This document shows positions 7,892-16,181 of a stretch of 64,000 nt of DNA, piece after piece. Origin of the DNA: CADEDH01 sp965262175 (GTDB lineage Bacteria; Actinomycetota; Acidimicrobiia; Acidimicrobiales; SZUA-35); NCBI GenBank assembly GCA_965262175.1, contig CBDHES010000002.1, forward strand, positions 2,976,001 to 3,040,000. The letters run 5' to 3'. The translations under genes were made by a program, and so were the position numbers. The stretch's first letter is position 1. Every line of letters starts with the position of its first letter. The notes beneath the pieces are model-generated. The model worked only from the letters and a program-made list of their open reading frames with translations, searched no databases and had not been told where the DNA came from.

Positions 7892-8800
7892 ATGGGCGGA
7901 TTCGGGACGGTCGCGACACGATCGATGGCGGCCATCGCCGCAGTGGGTGCGGCGGCGATGCTGGCCGCCTGCGGATTCGGTTCCGACGATGGCGCCGAGC
8001 CGGCCACCGGCCCGGCCGGTACCGAGGCGGCGGCCAGCACCGGCGCCAGCGAGACCGGCGCCGGCACCGACGGGCCCAGCGACGACGACCGGGACGGCGA
8101 GGCGCCGGGCGAGGGTGACGGCGACCCCGAAGGCGAGGGGCCGGGAGACGACGCCGACCCGGATCGAGCGGTCGCCGCCGACGAGCCCGATACCGACGCC
8201 GGAAGCCCGGGGCTCCCGGCCACCGGGGAGCCGAGCTCCCCGGCCGAGGAGACCACATCGACCACGAACGGCGGCGGTCGGGACGAGCCCGACCGGACCT
8301 CGACGACCGGTCGGCAACCCGACCCGGCCCCGACGTCCACCGACTCGACCCGGCCCGACTCGGGGCTTTACGACCCGCGATGGATCGACTACGTCGTCCT
8401 CGGTTCGTTGTCGAACGACTTCGAGCCGCCGCCGGCGTCGCAGTGCCCGGACATCGACCGGTCGCTCTATGAGAGCGAGCCCTACGAGTCGGCCTCCGAT
8501 GCAGAGATCGCTCAGTTCGGCATCCAGCTCGTCGACTGCGCCCTCTCCCGGATCGTGGCCTTCTCCAGCGCCACGGGTGAGCTGGTGGGCGTCATCACCG
8601 ACGACCAGGCCGGCTGCTACCACGGGATCCTCTTGGAGGAGATGGCCTCGTTCCGGGGCGGCGAGCTCTTCGCCACGGCGGTCAACACACCACTCCCCGA
8701 CGAGCTGCACCTCGCCGTCGAGGATCGGGCCGGTCCCGAGTGCGGGCTCGACCGCGGCCAACTCGACGCCATCCGGGCCGAACCCGACGCCGGGTTGTGA
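7892..8800 (+). CDS. Putative lipoprotein with acidic low-complexity linker
   Basis: This is a 302-residue exported lipoprotein. The N-terminal signal has a basic start and hydrophobic run ending in lipobox LAAC (Cys27), so it should be lipid-anchored outside the membrane. Residues about 30-150 are low-complexity Asp/Glu/Gly/Pro/Thr. The last 140 residues form a folded domain with four cysteines, beginning YDPRWIDYVVLGSL and containing SSATGELVGVITDDQAGCYHG. I do not recognise its family. ATG 7892 is preferred over GTG 7868 because a GAGGGGCGAG ribosome site precedes it and it gives a standard signal length. Confidence 0.75.
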   Translation: MGGFGTVATRSMAAIAAVGAAAMLAACGFGSDDGAEPATGPAGTEAAASTGASETGAGTDGPSDDDRDGEAPGEGDGDPEGEGPGDDADPDRAVAADEPDTDAGSPGLPATGEPSSPAEETTSTTNGGGRDEPDRTSTTGRQPDPAPTSTDSTRPDSGLYDPRWIDYVVLGSLSNDFEPPPASQCPDIDRSLYESEPYESASDAEIAQFGIQLVDCALSRIVAFSSATGELVGVITDDQAGCYHGILLEEMASFRGGELFATAVNTPLPDELHLAVEDRAGPECGLDRGQLDAIRAEPDAGL

Positions 8801-8818
8801 CCGCCCGGCGCCGGGCGG
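8801..8818. terminator. Perfect GC hairpin between convergent genes
   Basis: Bases 8801-8808 (CCGCCCGG) pair perfectly with 8811-8818, with a two-base spacer. The hairpin starts immediately after the lipoprotein stop and lies before the stop of the convergent Crp-type gene. It has no T-run on either side, so it is at best a U-tract-less bidirectional terminator, a form common in GC-rich actinobacteria. Confidence 0.5.
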
Positions 8819-8828
8819 GGCGCCCTCG

Positions 8829-9467
8829 CTACGTCCGGCGCTTGAGAGCTTCCCGGTCGAACACCTCGACCGAGCCCCGGCCGGTCCGCAGGACGCCCGT
8901 GCGGGCCAGTTCCCCGAGGACGCTGGACACCGTGGGCCGGGTCGTCTGGGCCAGCGAGGCGATCTCGGCCTGCTTCAGGTAGATCACCCCCGGAGCGAAC
9001 ACGTCGACCAGCCGATCGAGCTGGCGACAGACCCGCTTCTCGGCCGACAACCACGCCGTCTCCGCCAGCTGCTCGGTCAACCGCTCGACCCGGCGGACCA
9101 GGAGCCCGATGAGGAAGCTGTCGACCCACGACACCTGTGACCGGAGCTGCTCGAAGTGCTCGGCCTCCAACGCCATCGTCTCGGCCTGGCGGAGAGCCCG
9201 GATGGTGGCGGTCCGGCGGCCGGCCGAATCGAGCATCGCCAGCTCGCCGAAGACGTCGCCCGGGCCCTCGATCGTCATGCCGACCCGCTCGCCGGCCGAG
9301 GTCAGCACCTGGATCAGGAAGTACCCCGACTCGACGATGTGGAGCGAGGCGCCCGGGTCGCCCTGGTGGAAGACGACCTCGCCCCGGTCGAACTTGCGCC
9401 GCGTCATCCGGGTGCGGAGCTCCCGCTCCTGATCGTCGCTCAATCCGTCGAAGAAGCTGGGCGCCAT
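8829..9467 (-). CDS. Crp/Fnr-family transcriptional regulator
   Basis: This is a 212-residue two-domain regulator. The N-terminal cyclic-nucleotide-binding domain keeps the phosphate-binding cassette: FGEL (Glu75) and, about ten residues on, RT (Arg85, Thr86). It therefore probably binds cAMP or cGMP. The C-terminal winged helix-turn-helix (about 150-205) reads IASLAQTTRPTVSSVLGELA. Start ATG is at 9465-9467 and gives the expected length; the upstream open frame is spurious. It is transcribed divergently from a stand-alone cyclic-nucleotide-binding protein across 111 bp, which probably holds promoters for both. An FHA-cyclase gene lies 1 kb away. Confidence 0.87.
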   Translation of the reverse strand: MAPSFFDGLSDDQERELRTRMTRRKFDRGEVVFHQGDPGASLHIVESGYFLIQVLTSAGERVGMTIEGPGDVFGELAMLDSAGRRTATIRALRQAETMALEAEHFEQLRSQVSWVDSFLIGLLVRRVERLTEQLAETAWLSAEKRVCRQLDRLVDVFAPGVIYLKQAEIASLAQTTRPTVSSVLGELARTGVLRTGRGSVEVFDREALKRRT

Positions 9468-9578
9468 GGACAAAGACCTTATGCGGCCGGAGCCTGGATG
9501 GGAACGCATCGTTCTAGGTTCAGGATTCGTGTGCTCGCCTGCCGCACCTGCTGGCCTTCGGTGAACCGCCATGGGACC

Positions 9579-9992
9579 ATGTCGACCATGGAGATGGTAC
9601 AACACGCAGGTGACGCCGGCCTGTTCGCAACCTGCCCGGGATCGGAACGGGAGCTGCTCCGCTCGTTGGCGGTCCCCATGCGGGTCAAAGCCGGCGAGGA
9701 CCTGGTCCGCCGGGGGGACTTCGGGTCGACCATCGGCGTGGTGATCGAGGGTCGAGCCAGCGTGTGGGTCGGCGACGACTGCGTGGCCGAGCTCCAGCCG
9801 GGCGACTGCTACGGCGAGCTGGCGGTGCTCGCCACGCCGGGAACGACCGGCCAGCGAGCGGCCCGGGTCACCGCCGACACCGAGGTCCGGGTCGACACGA
9901 TCGCCAAGCGGGAGCTCGTGGCCAACCTGGGCGACATCCCGGTCGCCGCCGAGCTGCTCCGCCAGAAGGCGGCCGGCTACAGCGCCGACTGA
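9579..9992 (+). CDS. Stand-alone cyclic-nucleotide-binding-domain protein
   Basis: This 137-residue protein consists of one cNMP-binding (Crp-like) beta-roll and no output domain. It opens GLFATCPGSERELLRSLA, with VKAGEDLVRRGDFGST and CYGELAVLA marking the roll. The phosphate cassette is imperfect: after GELA the usual Arg-Ser/Thr is Arg-Ala (QRAARVT), so ligand binding is uncertain. Start ATG 9579 is chosen from three nearby ATGs (9579 and 9588 in frame; 9571 out of frame). No strong ribosome site is seen. It is divergent from the Crp/Fnr gene; a role as sink or partner in the same signalling is inference. Confidence 0.72.
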   Translation: MSTMEMVQHAGDAGLFATCPGSERELLRSLAVPMRVKAGEDLVRRGDFGSTIGVVIEGRASVWVGDDCVAELQPGDCYGELAVLATPGTTGQRAARVTADTEVRVDTIAKRELVANLGDIPVAAELLRQKAAGYSAD

Positions 9993-10028
9993 CGCCACCC
10001 ACCTTCGGCCCGGTCAGAGCGGGCCCGG

Positions 10029-10772
10029 TCAGAGCCGGCCGGCGGCGATGACCCGGTCGAGGAACTGTCGGGTCCGGGGTTCGACCGGGTCGGCGAACAG
10101 CTCGGCCGGGGGCCCCGATTCGAGGACCCGCCCCCCATCGAGGAAGCAGACCCGATCGGCCACGTCACGGGCGAACCCCATCTCGTGGGTGGCCAGGACC
10201 ATCGTCATGCCCTCGGCGGCCAGGTCCCGGATGACCGACAGCACCTCGCCGACGAGCTCGGGGTCGAGGGCCGAGGTGACCTCGTCGAGCAGGAGCAGCT
10301 CGGGCCCCGTCATCAGGGCCCGGACGATGGCCGCCCGCTGGGCCTGGCCGCCGCTGAGCTTTTCGGGGTAGTCGGCCGCCTTGTCGGCCAGGCCGAACGT
10401 GGCCAGCAGGTCCCGGGCCCGGTCCTCGGCCTCGGCCCGGGGCACCCGGTGGGCCCGCCGGGGGCCCAGGGTCACGTTGTCGAGGACGGTCAGGTGGGGG
10501 AACAGGTTGAACGCCTGGAACACGATCCCGATCCGGCGACGGACCTCGTTGGCGTCGACCCGGCGCCCGGTTATCTCCTCCCCGTCGAGGAGGATCCGGC
10601 CACCGTCGACCTCGTCGAGCAGGTCGACGCAGCGGAGCACGGTCGACTTGCCGCACCCGGACGGTCCGATCAGGCAGACGACCTCGTGCTCGGCCACGGT
10701 GAGGTCGAAGCCGGTGAGCACCTCGAGGTCGCCGTAGGACTTCCGGACCCCGTCGAGGACCAGCTTGGTCAT
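10029..10772 (-). CDS. Polar amino-acid ABC transporter ATP-binding protein
   Basis: This 247-residue ATPase energises an amino-acid importer (GlnQ/HisP family). Walker A is GPSGCGKST (about residues 34-42), Q-loop VFQAFNLFPH, signature LSGGQ, Walker B LLLLDEVTSALDPE and switch histidine THEMGF. The NLFPH and THEMGF motifs are typical of the polar amino-acid uptake family. ATG at 10770-10772 lies in one copy of a 17-bp tandem duplication, 13 bases after the permease stop. It is the third gene of the operon binding protein-permease-ATPase. Confidence 0.92.
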   Translation of the reverse strand: MTKLVLDGVRKSYGDLEVLTGFDLTVAEHEVVCLIGPSGCGKSTVLRCVDLLDEVDGGRILLDGEEITGRRVDANEVRRRIGIVFQAFNLFPHLTVLDNVTLGPRRAHRVPRAEAEDRARDLLATFGLADKAADYPEKLSGGQAQRAAIVRALMTGPELLLLDEVTSALDPELVGEVLSVIRDLAAEGMTMVLATHEMGFARDVADRVCFLDGGRVLESGPPAELFADPVEPRTRQFLDRVIAAGRL

Positions 10773-10802
10773 GTCGACACCTGGGTCATATCGACACCTG
10801 GG
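10769..10802. repeat. 17-bp tandem duplication at permease/ATPase junction
   Basis: Bases 10769-10785 and 10786-10802 are identical except one base. One copy contains the ATPase start codon and the other the permease stop codon. A single ancestral copy would have given an ATGA stop-start overlap, which the duplication has separated. Confidence 0.85.
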
Positions 10803-11649
10803 ATCGGCGGGACCGGTCACGGGCCGAGTACCAGTCGACGAACCGGGTCAGCGGGATGCTCACCGCCAGGAACAGGACGGTGGCCACCAGGAAGCCGGTG
10901 TAGTTGAACGTCCGGGCCTTGTAGATGTCGGCCTCCCGGACCGCGTCCCGCACCCCGAGCACCGACACCAGGGCCACGTCCTTCTGGAGGGCGATGACCA
11001 GGTTCATCAACGCCGGCACCACGTTGCGGATCGCCTGGGGCAGGATGGCGTGGCGAAGGGTCTGGATCTGGGTCAGGCCGAGCGACCGGGCCGACGCCCG
11101 CTGGGACTCCGGCACCGCCTCGATGCCCGACCGGTAGATCTCGGCGGTGTACGCCGAGTACGACAACGTCAGGGCGGCGATCCCCCAGAACACGGCCTCG
11201 TTGGTCAAGCCCCGAATGCCGAGGGCCGGCACCCCGAACCCGAGAACGAGCACGAGCAGGATCACCGGGATACCCCGGAACAGATCGGTGTAGGCCATGG
11301 CCAGCAACCGGATCGGGAGCAGGGCCGGACCGCGCAGGCTCCGCATCACCGCCACCACGAGGGCCACCACCGGGATGGCGACGATCGACCAGGCGAAGAG
11401 CCGCAGGTTGAGCCAGAAGCCCCGGACGATGTCGGGCGCCGACGCCCGGAAGTCGTCGGGGTTGAAGAACTGGTCCCGGACCCGAGGCCAGTTGGGGCTG
11501 GCAACGACCAGGGCGACCAGACCGCCGAGGACCACCACGGTCGACGCGGTGGCGATGAGGGCGCCCGACGCCCCCTCACCACCGAGTCGATGACGGAACC
11601 GGGACCTCAGCCGGCGAGGGTCGGGATCGAGCCGCCCTGGTTCAGCCAC
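10786..11649 (-). CDS. Amino-acid ABC transporter permease
   Basis: This 287-residue inner-membrane permease of the HisM/GlnP family has about five to six hydrophobic helices. The coupling signature EAVPESQRASARSLGLTQ leads into the EAA-loop glycine region, and YTDLFRGIPVILLV is the family helix. The likely start is GTG 11647-11649, placed 4 bases after GGAGG and overlapping the binding-protein gene by 43 nt. The much longer open frame upstream lies inside that gene. It sits between the solute-binding protein and the ATPase and would form a homodimeric channel, since only one permease is present. Confidence 0.88.
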   Translation of the reverse strand: MAEPGRLDPDPRRLRSRFRHRLGGEGASGALIATASTVVVLGGLVALVVASPNWPRVRDQFFNPDDFRASAPDIVRGFWLNLRLFAWSIVAIPVVALVVAVMRSLRGPALLPIRLLAMAYTDLFRGIPVILLVLVLGFGVPALGIRGLTNEAVFWGIAALTLSYSAYTAEIYRSGIEAVPESQRASARSLGLTQIQTLRHAILPQAIRNVVPALMNLVIALQKDVALVSVLGVRDAVREADIYKARTFNYTGFLVATVLFLAVSIPLTRFVDWYSARDRSRRSQVSI

Positions 11650-12485
11650 TCTTCCTCCAGGCCCTCGATCGTGCCATCGTCCTGCAGGGCGGCGAGGGCC
11701 TCGTCGATGCAGGCGACCAGCGGGCTGCCGTCCTCGAACAGCAGGCCCAGCTCCTCGGGATCGCCGGCCCGGGGCAGGACACCGACGATCGCCGCGTCGG
11801 GAATCTCGACCGCGGTGATGAAGTAGGCGGTGGGGAGATCGAAGACGATCCCATCGACCTGGCCGGCCTCGAAGGCCGACTTGGCGGCGGCGTTGTCGTC
11901 GAAGGCCAACGGCGTCTCGGCGGGGCCGATCTCGCTCTCGATGTAGTCGAGGCTGGTCGACCCGATCGAGGCGCCGAGCTGGAAGTCGACCAGGTCGGCC
12001 ACGGCGGTCGCCGAGGCGATGTCGCCGCCGGCCGAGCCGACGATCGCCTGCTCCACCTGGTAGTAGCCGGCCGAGAAGTCGACGACCTCGTCCCGCTCGG
12101 CGGTGATCGAGTACTGCTGGATGTTGAAGTCGTAGTCCTTCTCGCCGGGGGCGATCGCCTCGTCGAAGGTCGTCCGCAGCCAGTCGACGGTCTCGATCCC
12201 GAGCTGGTCGGCCAGGGCGTACACGAGGGCCGACTCGAAGCCCTGGCGGTTGATCGGGTCGTCGTCGACCATCCACGGCTCGAACACCACGTCGCCGGTG
12301 GCGACGGTGAGCACCCCGTCGACCTTGGTCGGGAGCGGGTCGCAGACGGCCTCGTCGGCGCCGTCGGTGGCCGCCGACGCATCGTCGGTGGCCGTGTCAC
12401 CCTCGGTGGTGTCGTCGGCGTCGTCGCTCCCACAGGCGGCGGCGAGCAGGGCCAGCGAGAACAGCAGGGCCAGGGTCTTGGTCAT
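11607..12485 (-). CDS. Amino-acid ABC transporter substrate-binding lipoprotein
   Basis: This is a 292-residue periplasmic-type binding protein (SBP family 3). The signal peptide ends in lipobox LAAAC (Cys18), followed by a Ser/Asp/Thr-rich tether to about residue 48. The bilobal domain shows GVLTVATGDVVFEPWM, FNIQQYSITAERDEVVDFS and later GIVFDLPTAYF. The usual Arg-Asp ligand clamp cannot be assigned with certainty, so the amino acid is unknown. It is the first gene of a three-gene importer operon; start ATG is at 12483-12485. Confidence 0.9.
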   Translation of the reverse strand: MTKTLALLFSLALLAAACGSDDADDTTEGDTATDDASAATDGADEAVCDPLPTKVDGVLTVATGDVVFEPWMVDDDPINRQGFESALVYALADQLGIETVDWLRTTFDEAIAPGEKDYDFNIQQYSITAERDEVVDFSAGYYQVEQAIVGSAGGDIASATAVADLVDFQLGASIGSTSLDYIESEIGPAETPLAFDDNAAAKSAFEAGQVDGIVFDLPTAYFITAVEIPDAAIVGVLPRAGDPEELGLLFEDGSPLVACIDEALAALQDDGTIEGLEEEWLNQGGSIPTLAG

Positions 12486-12558
12486 CGGATCCTCCCGCGT
12501 CAGGAGCGGATCACTCTACCGGCCCGTCTGTTGGCCGGGAGGGACCGTGAGCGACCGG

Positions 12559-12996
12559 TCAGAGGGTCATCCACGGCGTCCGGGTCGAGCCGTCGGGCCA
12601 CTCGACCTCGAACCGGACCGAACCGGACAGGCCGCCCACCGCCACCCGGCCCTCAGCCGAGATCGTGAGGTCCCGCCGTTCGTCGCCGATGCGGAGCCCG
12701 ACCGCCGTCGGGTGGGGTGACACGTCGAGGCGCACCCGGTCGCCGTCGACCGACACCGTCAGACGGCCGGGGGTCGGACCGGCGTCGGCCTCATAGGTCA
12801 GGACCCGGGCGTAGGTGTCGTCGGAGAAGCCGACCACCTCCAGCTCGTGGTCGTCGATCAGCCGGGCCAGATCGGCATCGAGGGTCCGCCACCCGAAGGC
12901 GGCGTGGGCGCCGGCGATCGCGTCGGCCGGAGGGCGAGCGTCGGGGAGCGATCGGGCCAGCACCGCCAGCAGGTCATCGTCATCCATCGAGCTCAT
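12559..12996 (-). CDS. Uncharacterised protein co-translated with ECF sigma factor
   Basis: This 145-residue acidic, soluble protein has no membrane segment. It begins with a helical part containing LLAVLARSLPDARPPADAIAGA and continues as a beta-rich half with VSVDGDRVRLDV and FEVEWPDGSTRTPW. Its ATG (12994-12996) overlaps the sigma-factor stop by 4 nt, so expression is coupled. Position suggests a regulator of the sigma factor, but it has none of the zinc-binding anti-sigma HxxxCxxC pattern or a transmembrane helix. The family is not recognised. Confidence 0.65.
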   Translation of the reverse strand: MSSMDDDDLLAVLARSLPDARPPADAIAGAHAAFGWRTLDADLARLIDDHELEVVGFSDDTYARVLTYEADAGPTPGRLTVSVDGDRVRLDVSPHPTAVGLRIGDERRDLTISAEGRVAVGGLSGSVRFEVEWPDGSTRTPWMTL

Positions 12997-13586
12997 GACG
13001 ACGACATCCCGCCGCTGATACGGCTGATCTCCGGTGAGGTCCGCAGCGAGCCCAGGCATCGGGCCCGGGTCGGACCGATACTCCCCACGGGGATGTCGAG
13101 CTGTTCCGAGATCGTCTCGTAGCTCACCGGCGGGTCGACGATCAGGAGCCGCAGGAGCCGCTGGCAGCGCTCGGGGAGTCGAGCGAAGGCCGCCGCCACC
13201 GCCGCCCGCTCCTCGCCCTGCTCGATCCGACGCCCCGGTTCGGGGAGCGACGAGCCGCCGAGATCGAGCGGCTCGCCGAGGTCGACGACCTCGTCGGAAG
13301 GCACGACCCGGCCCCGCTGACGAACCACTCCCACACACTCGTTGCGGGTGGTCTGGCCAATCCAGCCGGCCAGCCGATCGGGGTCGCGGATCCGGTCCAG
13401 GTGCTCGGCCAGCCGCAGCCACACGGTCTGGAACACGTCCTTCGAGGTCTCGTCGTCGAACCGGAACCCCCGGACGATGCTCCACACCAGCCCACTGTGG
13501 CCATCGACGAGGCGAGCCCACGCCCCGGCGTCGCCCTCCCGGGCGGCTCGGACCTCGGCGGCGAGGTCGGAAGAGGGCGCGTCCAT
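12993..13586 (-). CDS. ECF-type RNA polymerase sigma factor
   Basis: This is a 197-residue group IV sigma factor. Region 2 (about residues 25-95) includes WARLVDGHSGLVWSIVRGF and DVFQTVWLRLAEHLDRI, the core-binding and -10-recognition helices. Region 4 (about 140-190) includes LPERCQRLLRLLIVDPPVSYETISEQLDIPVGSIGPTRARCLGSL split over two helices. Start ATG 13584-13586 follows a GGGG stretch and gives the normal ECF length. It overlaps a 145-residue partner gene by ATGA. Confidence 0.87.
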   Translation of the reverse strand: MDAPSSDLAAEVRAAREGDAGAWARLVDGHSGLVWSIVRGFRFDDETSKDVFQTVWLRLAEHLDRIRDPDRLAGWIGQTTRNECVGVVRQRGRVVPSDEVVDLGEPLDLGGSSLPEPGRRIEQGEERAAVAAAFARLPERCQRLLRLLIVDPPVSYETISEQLDIPVGSIGPTRARCLGSLRTSPEISRISGGMSSS

Positions 13587-13777
13587 CGCCCCCAACTCTA
13601 TTGGCCGACCGCCGTTCGGGTGGCGCTCGATTTCCTGTATCACCGCCACGATCCGGGCGTCCCGATCCCTGCGCCCCGACGGATCTGTGGTGAGGCCTCG
13701 GGGCGTTGTTGCGGCGCCGAGTGGTAGGTCCGGAGACGGGCCTACCACTCGCGGCTACCGGGTTCTACCCTGGGGTC

Positions 13778-13948
13778 ATGCCTCTGCTCCTGCTGTTCAT
13801 CGGACTGACCGTCGTGGCCGGGCTGTTGATGTGGCGGATGACGTTCCAGACCGGCTACCGGGTGAAGAACCGGGACATCCGTCCCCACCACACCTCCCGG
13901 CCGATCAGGGAGCGTCCCGGGCCCGATCTGTCGCAGATGCTCGACTGA
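13778..13948 (+). CDS. Small single-pass membrane protein
   Basis: This 56-residue protein starts at ATG 13778. One transmembrane helix (about residues 2-22, LLLLFIGLTVVAGLLMW) is followed by a basic cytosolic-type tail rich in Arg, His and Pro. It has no recognised family. It stands between the divergent sigma gene and the DNA ligase gene and may share a promoter with the ligase, 30 bp downstream. Confidence 0.6.
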   Translation: MPLLLLFIGLTVVAGLLMWRMTFQTGYRVKNRDIRPHHTSRPIRERPGPDLSQMLD

Positions 13949-13978
13949 GCCCTTCGGCGCCCGCTCCCCCGATCGTCC

Positions 13979-15523
13979 GTGCTGCTCGCCCGCCTGGCCG
14001 AGACCTCGCTGGCCGTCGCTGCCACCTCTTCTCGAACCGCCAAACGGGACCTGCTGGCGGCCACGATCGGCGACCTCGAACCGGATGAGATCGAGCCCGC
14101 GGTGGGGTTTCTCATCGGCACGCCCCGCCAGGGGGCGATCGGTGTCGGGTGGGCCACCGTGGCCCGGCTGGAGGTCGTACCGGCGGCCGAACCGACCGTC
14201 ACCGTCGGTGACCTCGACCAGCTCCTGACCGCGGTCGCCGCCACGACCGGGCCCGGGTCGGTCGCCGCCCGAGGGGAACTGCTGACCGACTTCTTCGCCC
14301 GGGCCACCGCCCCCGAGCACGAGCTCGTCCGCAGGATCCTGATCGGCGACCTCCGCCAGGGGGCGCTGGAGGGCGTGGTGACCGACGCCGTGGCCAAGGC
14401 GGCCGGGGTCACCCAGCGGGCACTGCGGCGGGCGGTGATGCTCCAGGGGGACCTCCCCCGTACCGCCGTCGTGGCCCTCCGGGAAGGGGCCGACGCGCTG
14501 GCGGCCATCCAGGTCGAGGTGGGTCGGCCGATCCAGCCGATGCTGGCCTCGACGGCGGCCGACGTCGGCGAGGCGATCGACGCCCTGGGCGAGGTGCACG
14601 TCGAGTGGAAGCTCGACGGGGCCCGAATCCAGGTCCACCGGCGAGCCGATCGGGTGGCCATCTACACCCGCAACCTCAACGAGGTGACCGGCCGACTGCC
14701 CCAGGTCGTGGCCCTCGTCCGGTCCTTCGACTGCACCTCGGCGGTCCTCGACGGGGAGATGCTCGGGTTCTTCGCCGAAGAGGACCGCACCGACGGCGAC
14801 CGCACCGAGCAGCCCAGCCCGTTCCAGGACACGATGAGCGTGTTCTCCACCGACGAGCCGTCGTCGGCCGCCGCCGAGGCGCTCCGGCCGTTCTTCTTCG
14901 ACCTGATGGTGCTCGACGACGAGCCCCTGATCGACCGTCCGCTGGTGGAGCGGCGGCGGGCGCTCGATCGCCTCGTCGGACCCCACGCCATCCCGGCGGT
15001 GACGACGACCGAGGCCACCGAGGCCGGACGGTGGCTCGAGGAATCGCTGGCCGCCGGGCACGAGGGGGTGATGGTCAAGGGGCTCGACAGCCTCTACGAG
15101 GCGGGCCGACGGGGCAAGGCGTGGCGGAAGGTGAAACCGGTCCACACCCTCGACCTGGTGGTCCTCGCCGCCGAGTGGGGTCACGGGCGACGTCAGGGCT
15201 GGCTGTCGAACCTCCACCTCGGAGCCCGGGATCCGGCCACCGGTCGCTTCGAGATGGTGGGCAAGACGTTCAAGGGGATGACCGACGAGCTGCTGGCGTG
15301 GCAGACCGAGCGGTTCCTGGCCCTCAAGATCGACGAGAGCTCCACCGGCCACACCGTCCACGTGGCCCCCGAACTGGTGGTCGAGATCGCCCTCGACGGG
15401 GCCCAGACCTCGACCCGATACCGATCGGGTCTCGCCCTCCGCTTCGCCCGGGTCAAGGGCTACCGGCCCGATCGCGACCCGGCCACCGCCGACACCCTCG
15501 ACGCCGTCCGGGCGCTCCTCTGA
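13979..15523 (+). CDS. ligB: ATP-dependent DNA ligase, LigB type
   Basis: This 514-residue enzyme joins nicks in DNA using ATP. An N-terminal DNA-binding helical domain (to about 200) precedes the adenylation domain, whose nucleotidyl lysine lies in EWKLDGARIQ (KxDGxR motif I). Motif III-like FFFDLMVLD, motif IV EGVMVK and motif V KAWRKVKP follow. The OB-fold contains LHLGARDP and VGKTFKGMTD. Size and layout match mycobacterial LigB (about 510 residues), an accessory ligase beside NAD-dependent LigA. Start GTG 13979; no clear ribosome site. It is convergent with the response-regulator gene 10 bp later. Confidence 0.92.
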   Translation: MLLARLAETSLAVAATSSRTAKRDLLAATIGDLEPDEIEPAVGFLIGTPRQGAIGVGWATVARLEVVPAAEPTVTVGDLDQLLTAVAATTGPGSVAARGELLTDFFARATAPEHELVRRILIGDLRQGALEGVVTDAVAKAAGVTQRALRRAVMLQGDLPRTAVVALREGADALAAIQVEVGRPIQPMLASTAADVGEAIDALGEVHVEWKLDGARIQVHRRADRVAIYTRNLNEVTGRLPQVVALVRSFDCTSAVLDGEMLGFFAEEDRTDGDRTEQPSPFQDTMSVFSTDEPSSAAAEALRPFFFDLMVLDDEPLIDRPLVERRRALDRLVGPHAIPAVTTTEATEAGRWLEESLAAGHEGVMVKGLDSLYEAGRRGKAWRKVKPVHTLDLVVLAAEWGHGRRQGWLSNLHLGARDPATGRFEMVGKTFKGMTDELLAWQTERFLALKIDESSTGHTVHVAPELVVEIALDGAQTSTRYRSGLALRFARVKGYRPDRDPATADTLDAVRALL

Positions 15524-15533
15524 GCGGTGGCCG

Positions 15534-16178
15534 CTACGAGCGGAGGTAGGCCAACACGGCGGTCACCCGCCGATGGCGATCGTCGTCGGGCGGCAGCCCG
15601 AGCTTGGCGAAGATCCGCTGGGTGTGCTTCTCGATGGCGCCGTCGGTGACGACCAGCTCGGCGGCGATCGAGGCGTTCGACCGCCCCTCGGCCATCAGCC
15701 CGAGGACCTCCCGCTCGCGAGGGGTCAGGCTCCCGATCGGATCGGACCGTCGGGACCGGGCCAGGAGCTGGGCCACCACGTCGGGGTCGATGGCGCTGCC
15801 GCCGGCCGCCACCTCGTCGAGCCGGGCGAGGAACTGGGCCACGTCGGCCACCCGGTCCTTCAGGAGGTAGCCGGTCCCGTCGAGGCCGGTGGCGAGCAGC
15901 TCGTCGGCATAGGACACCTCGACGTACTGGGACAGGACCATGATCCGGGCCTCGGGCCACGTCTGACGGACCTCGACGGCGGCCCGAAGCCCCTCATCGG
16001 TGTTCGACGGGGGCATCCGGACGTCGACGATCGAGCAGTCGGGGCGCTCGTCGAGGGCGGCCGCCACCAGCGACGGGCCGTCGCCGACCGCCGCCACCAC
16101 CTCGTGGCCGGCCTCGACGAGCAACAGCTCCAGACCATCCCGGAGGAGGACCGAGTCGTCGGCGATCACCACCCGCAC
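15534..16178 (-). CDS. NarL/FixJ-family response regulator
   Basis: This is a 214-residue DNA-binding response regulator. The receiver domain (1-120) has acidic pair DD (residues 7-8), phospho-acceptor Asp in SIVDVRMPP and the conserved Lys in YLLKDRV. The C-terminal LuxR-type helix-turn-helix (about 150-205) reads LTPREREVLGLMAEGRSNAS, with dimerisation phrase EKHTQRIFAKLGL. It lies three bases after the histidine kinase gene stop on the same strand; the two form one signalling pair. The signal and targets are unknown. Confidence 0.92.
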   Translation of the reverse strand: MRVVIADDSVLLRDGLELLLVEAGHEVVAAVGDGPSLVAAALDERPDCSIVDVRMPPSNTDEGLRAAVEVRQTWPEARIMVLSQYVEVSYADELLATGLDGTGYLLKDRVADVAQFLARLDEVAAGGSAIDPDVVAQLLARSRRSDPIGSLTPREREVLGLMAEGRSNASIAAELVVTDGAIEKHTQRIFAKLGLPPDDDRHRRVTAVLAYLRS

Positions 16179-16181
16179 CGA

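Noticed and set aside
13742..15361. 539-codon minus-strand frame opposite the DNA ligase
   Set aside because: The plus strand encodes all ligase motifs; the antisense product is low-complexity.
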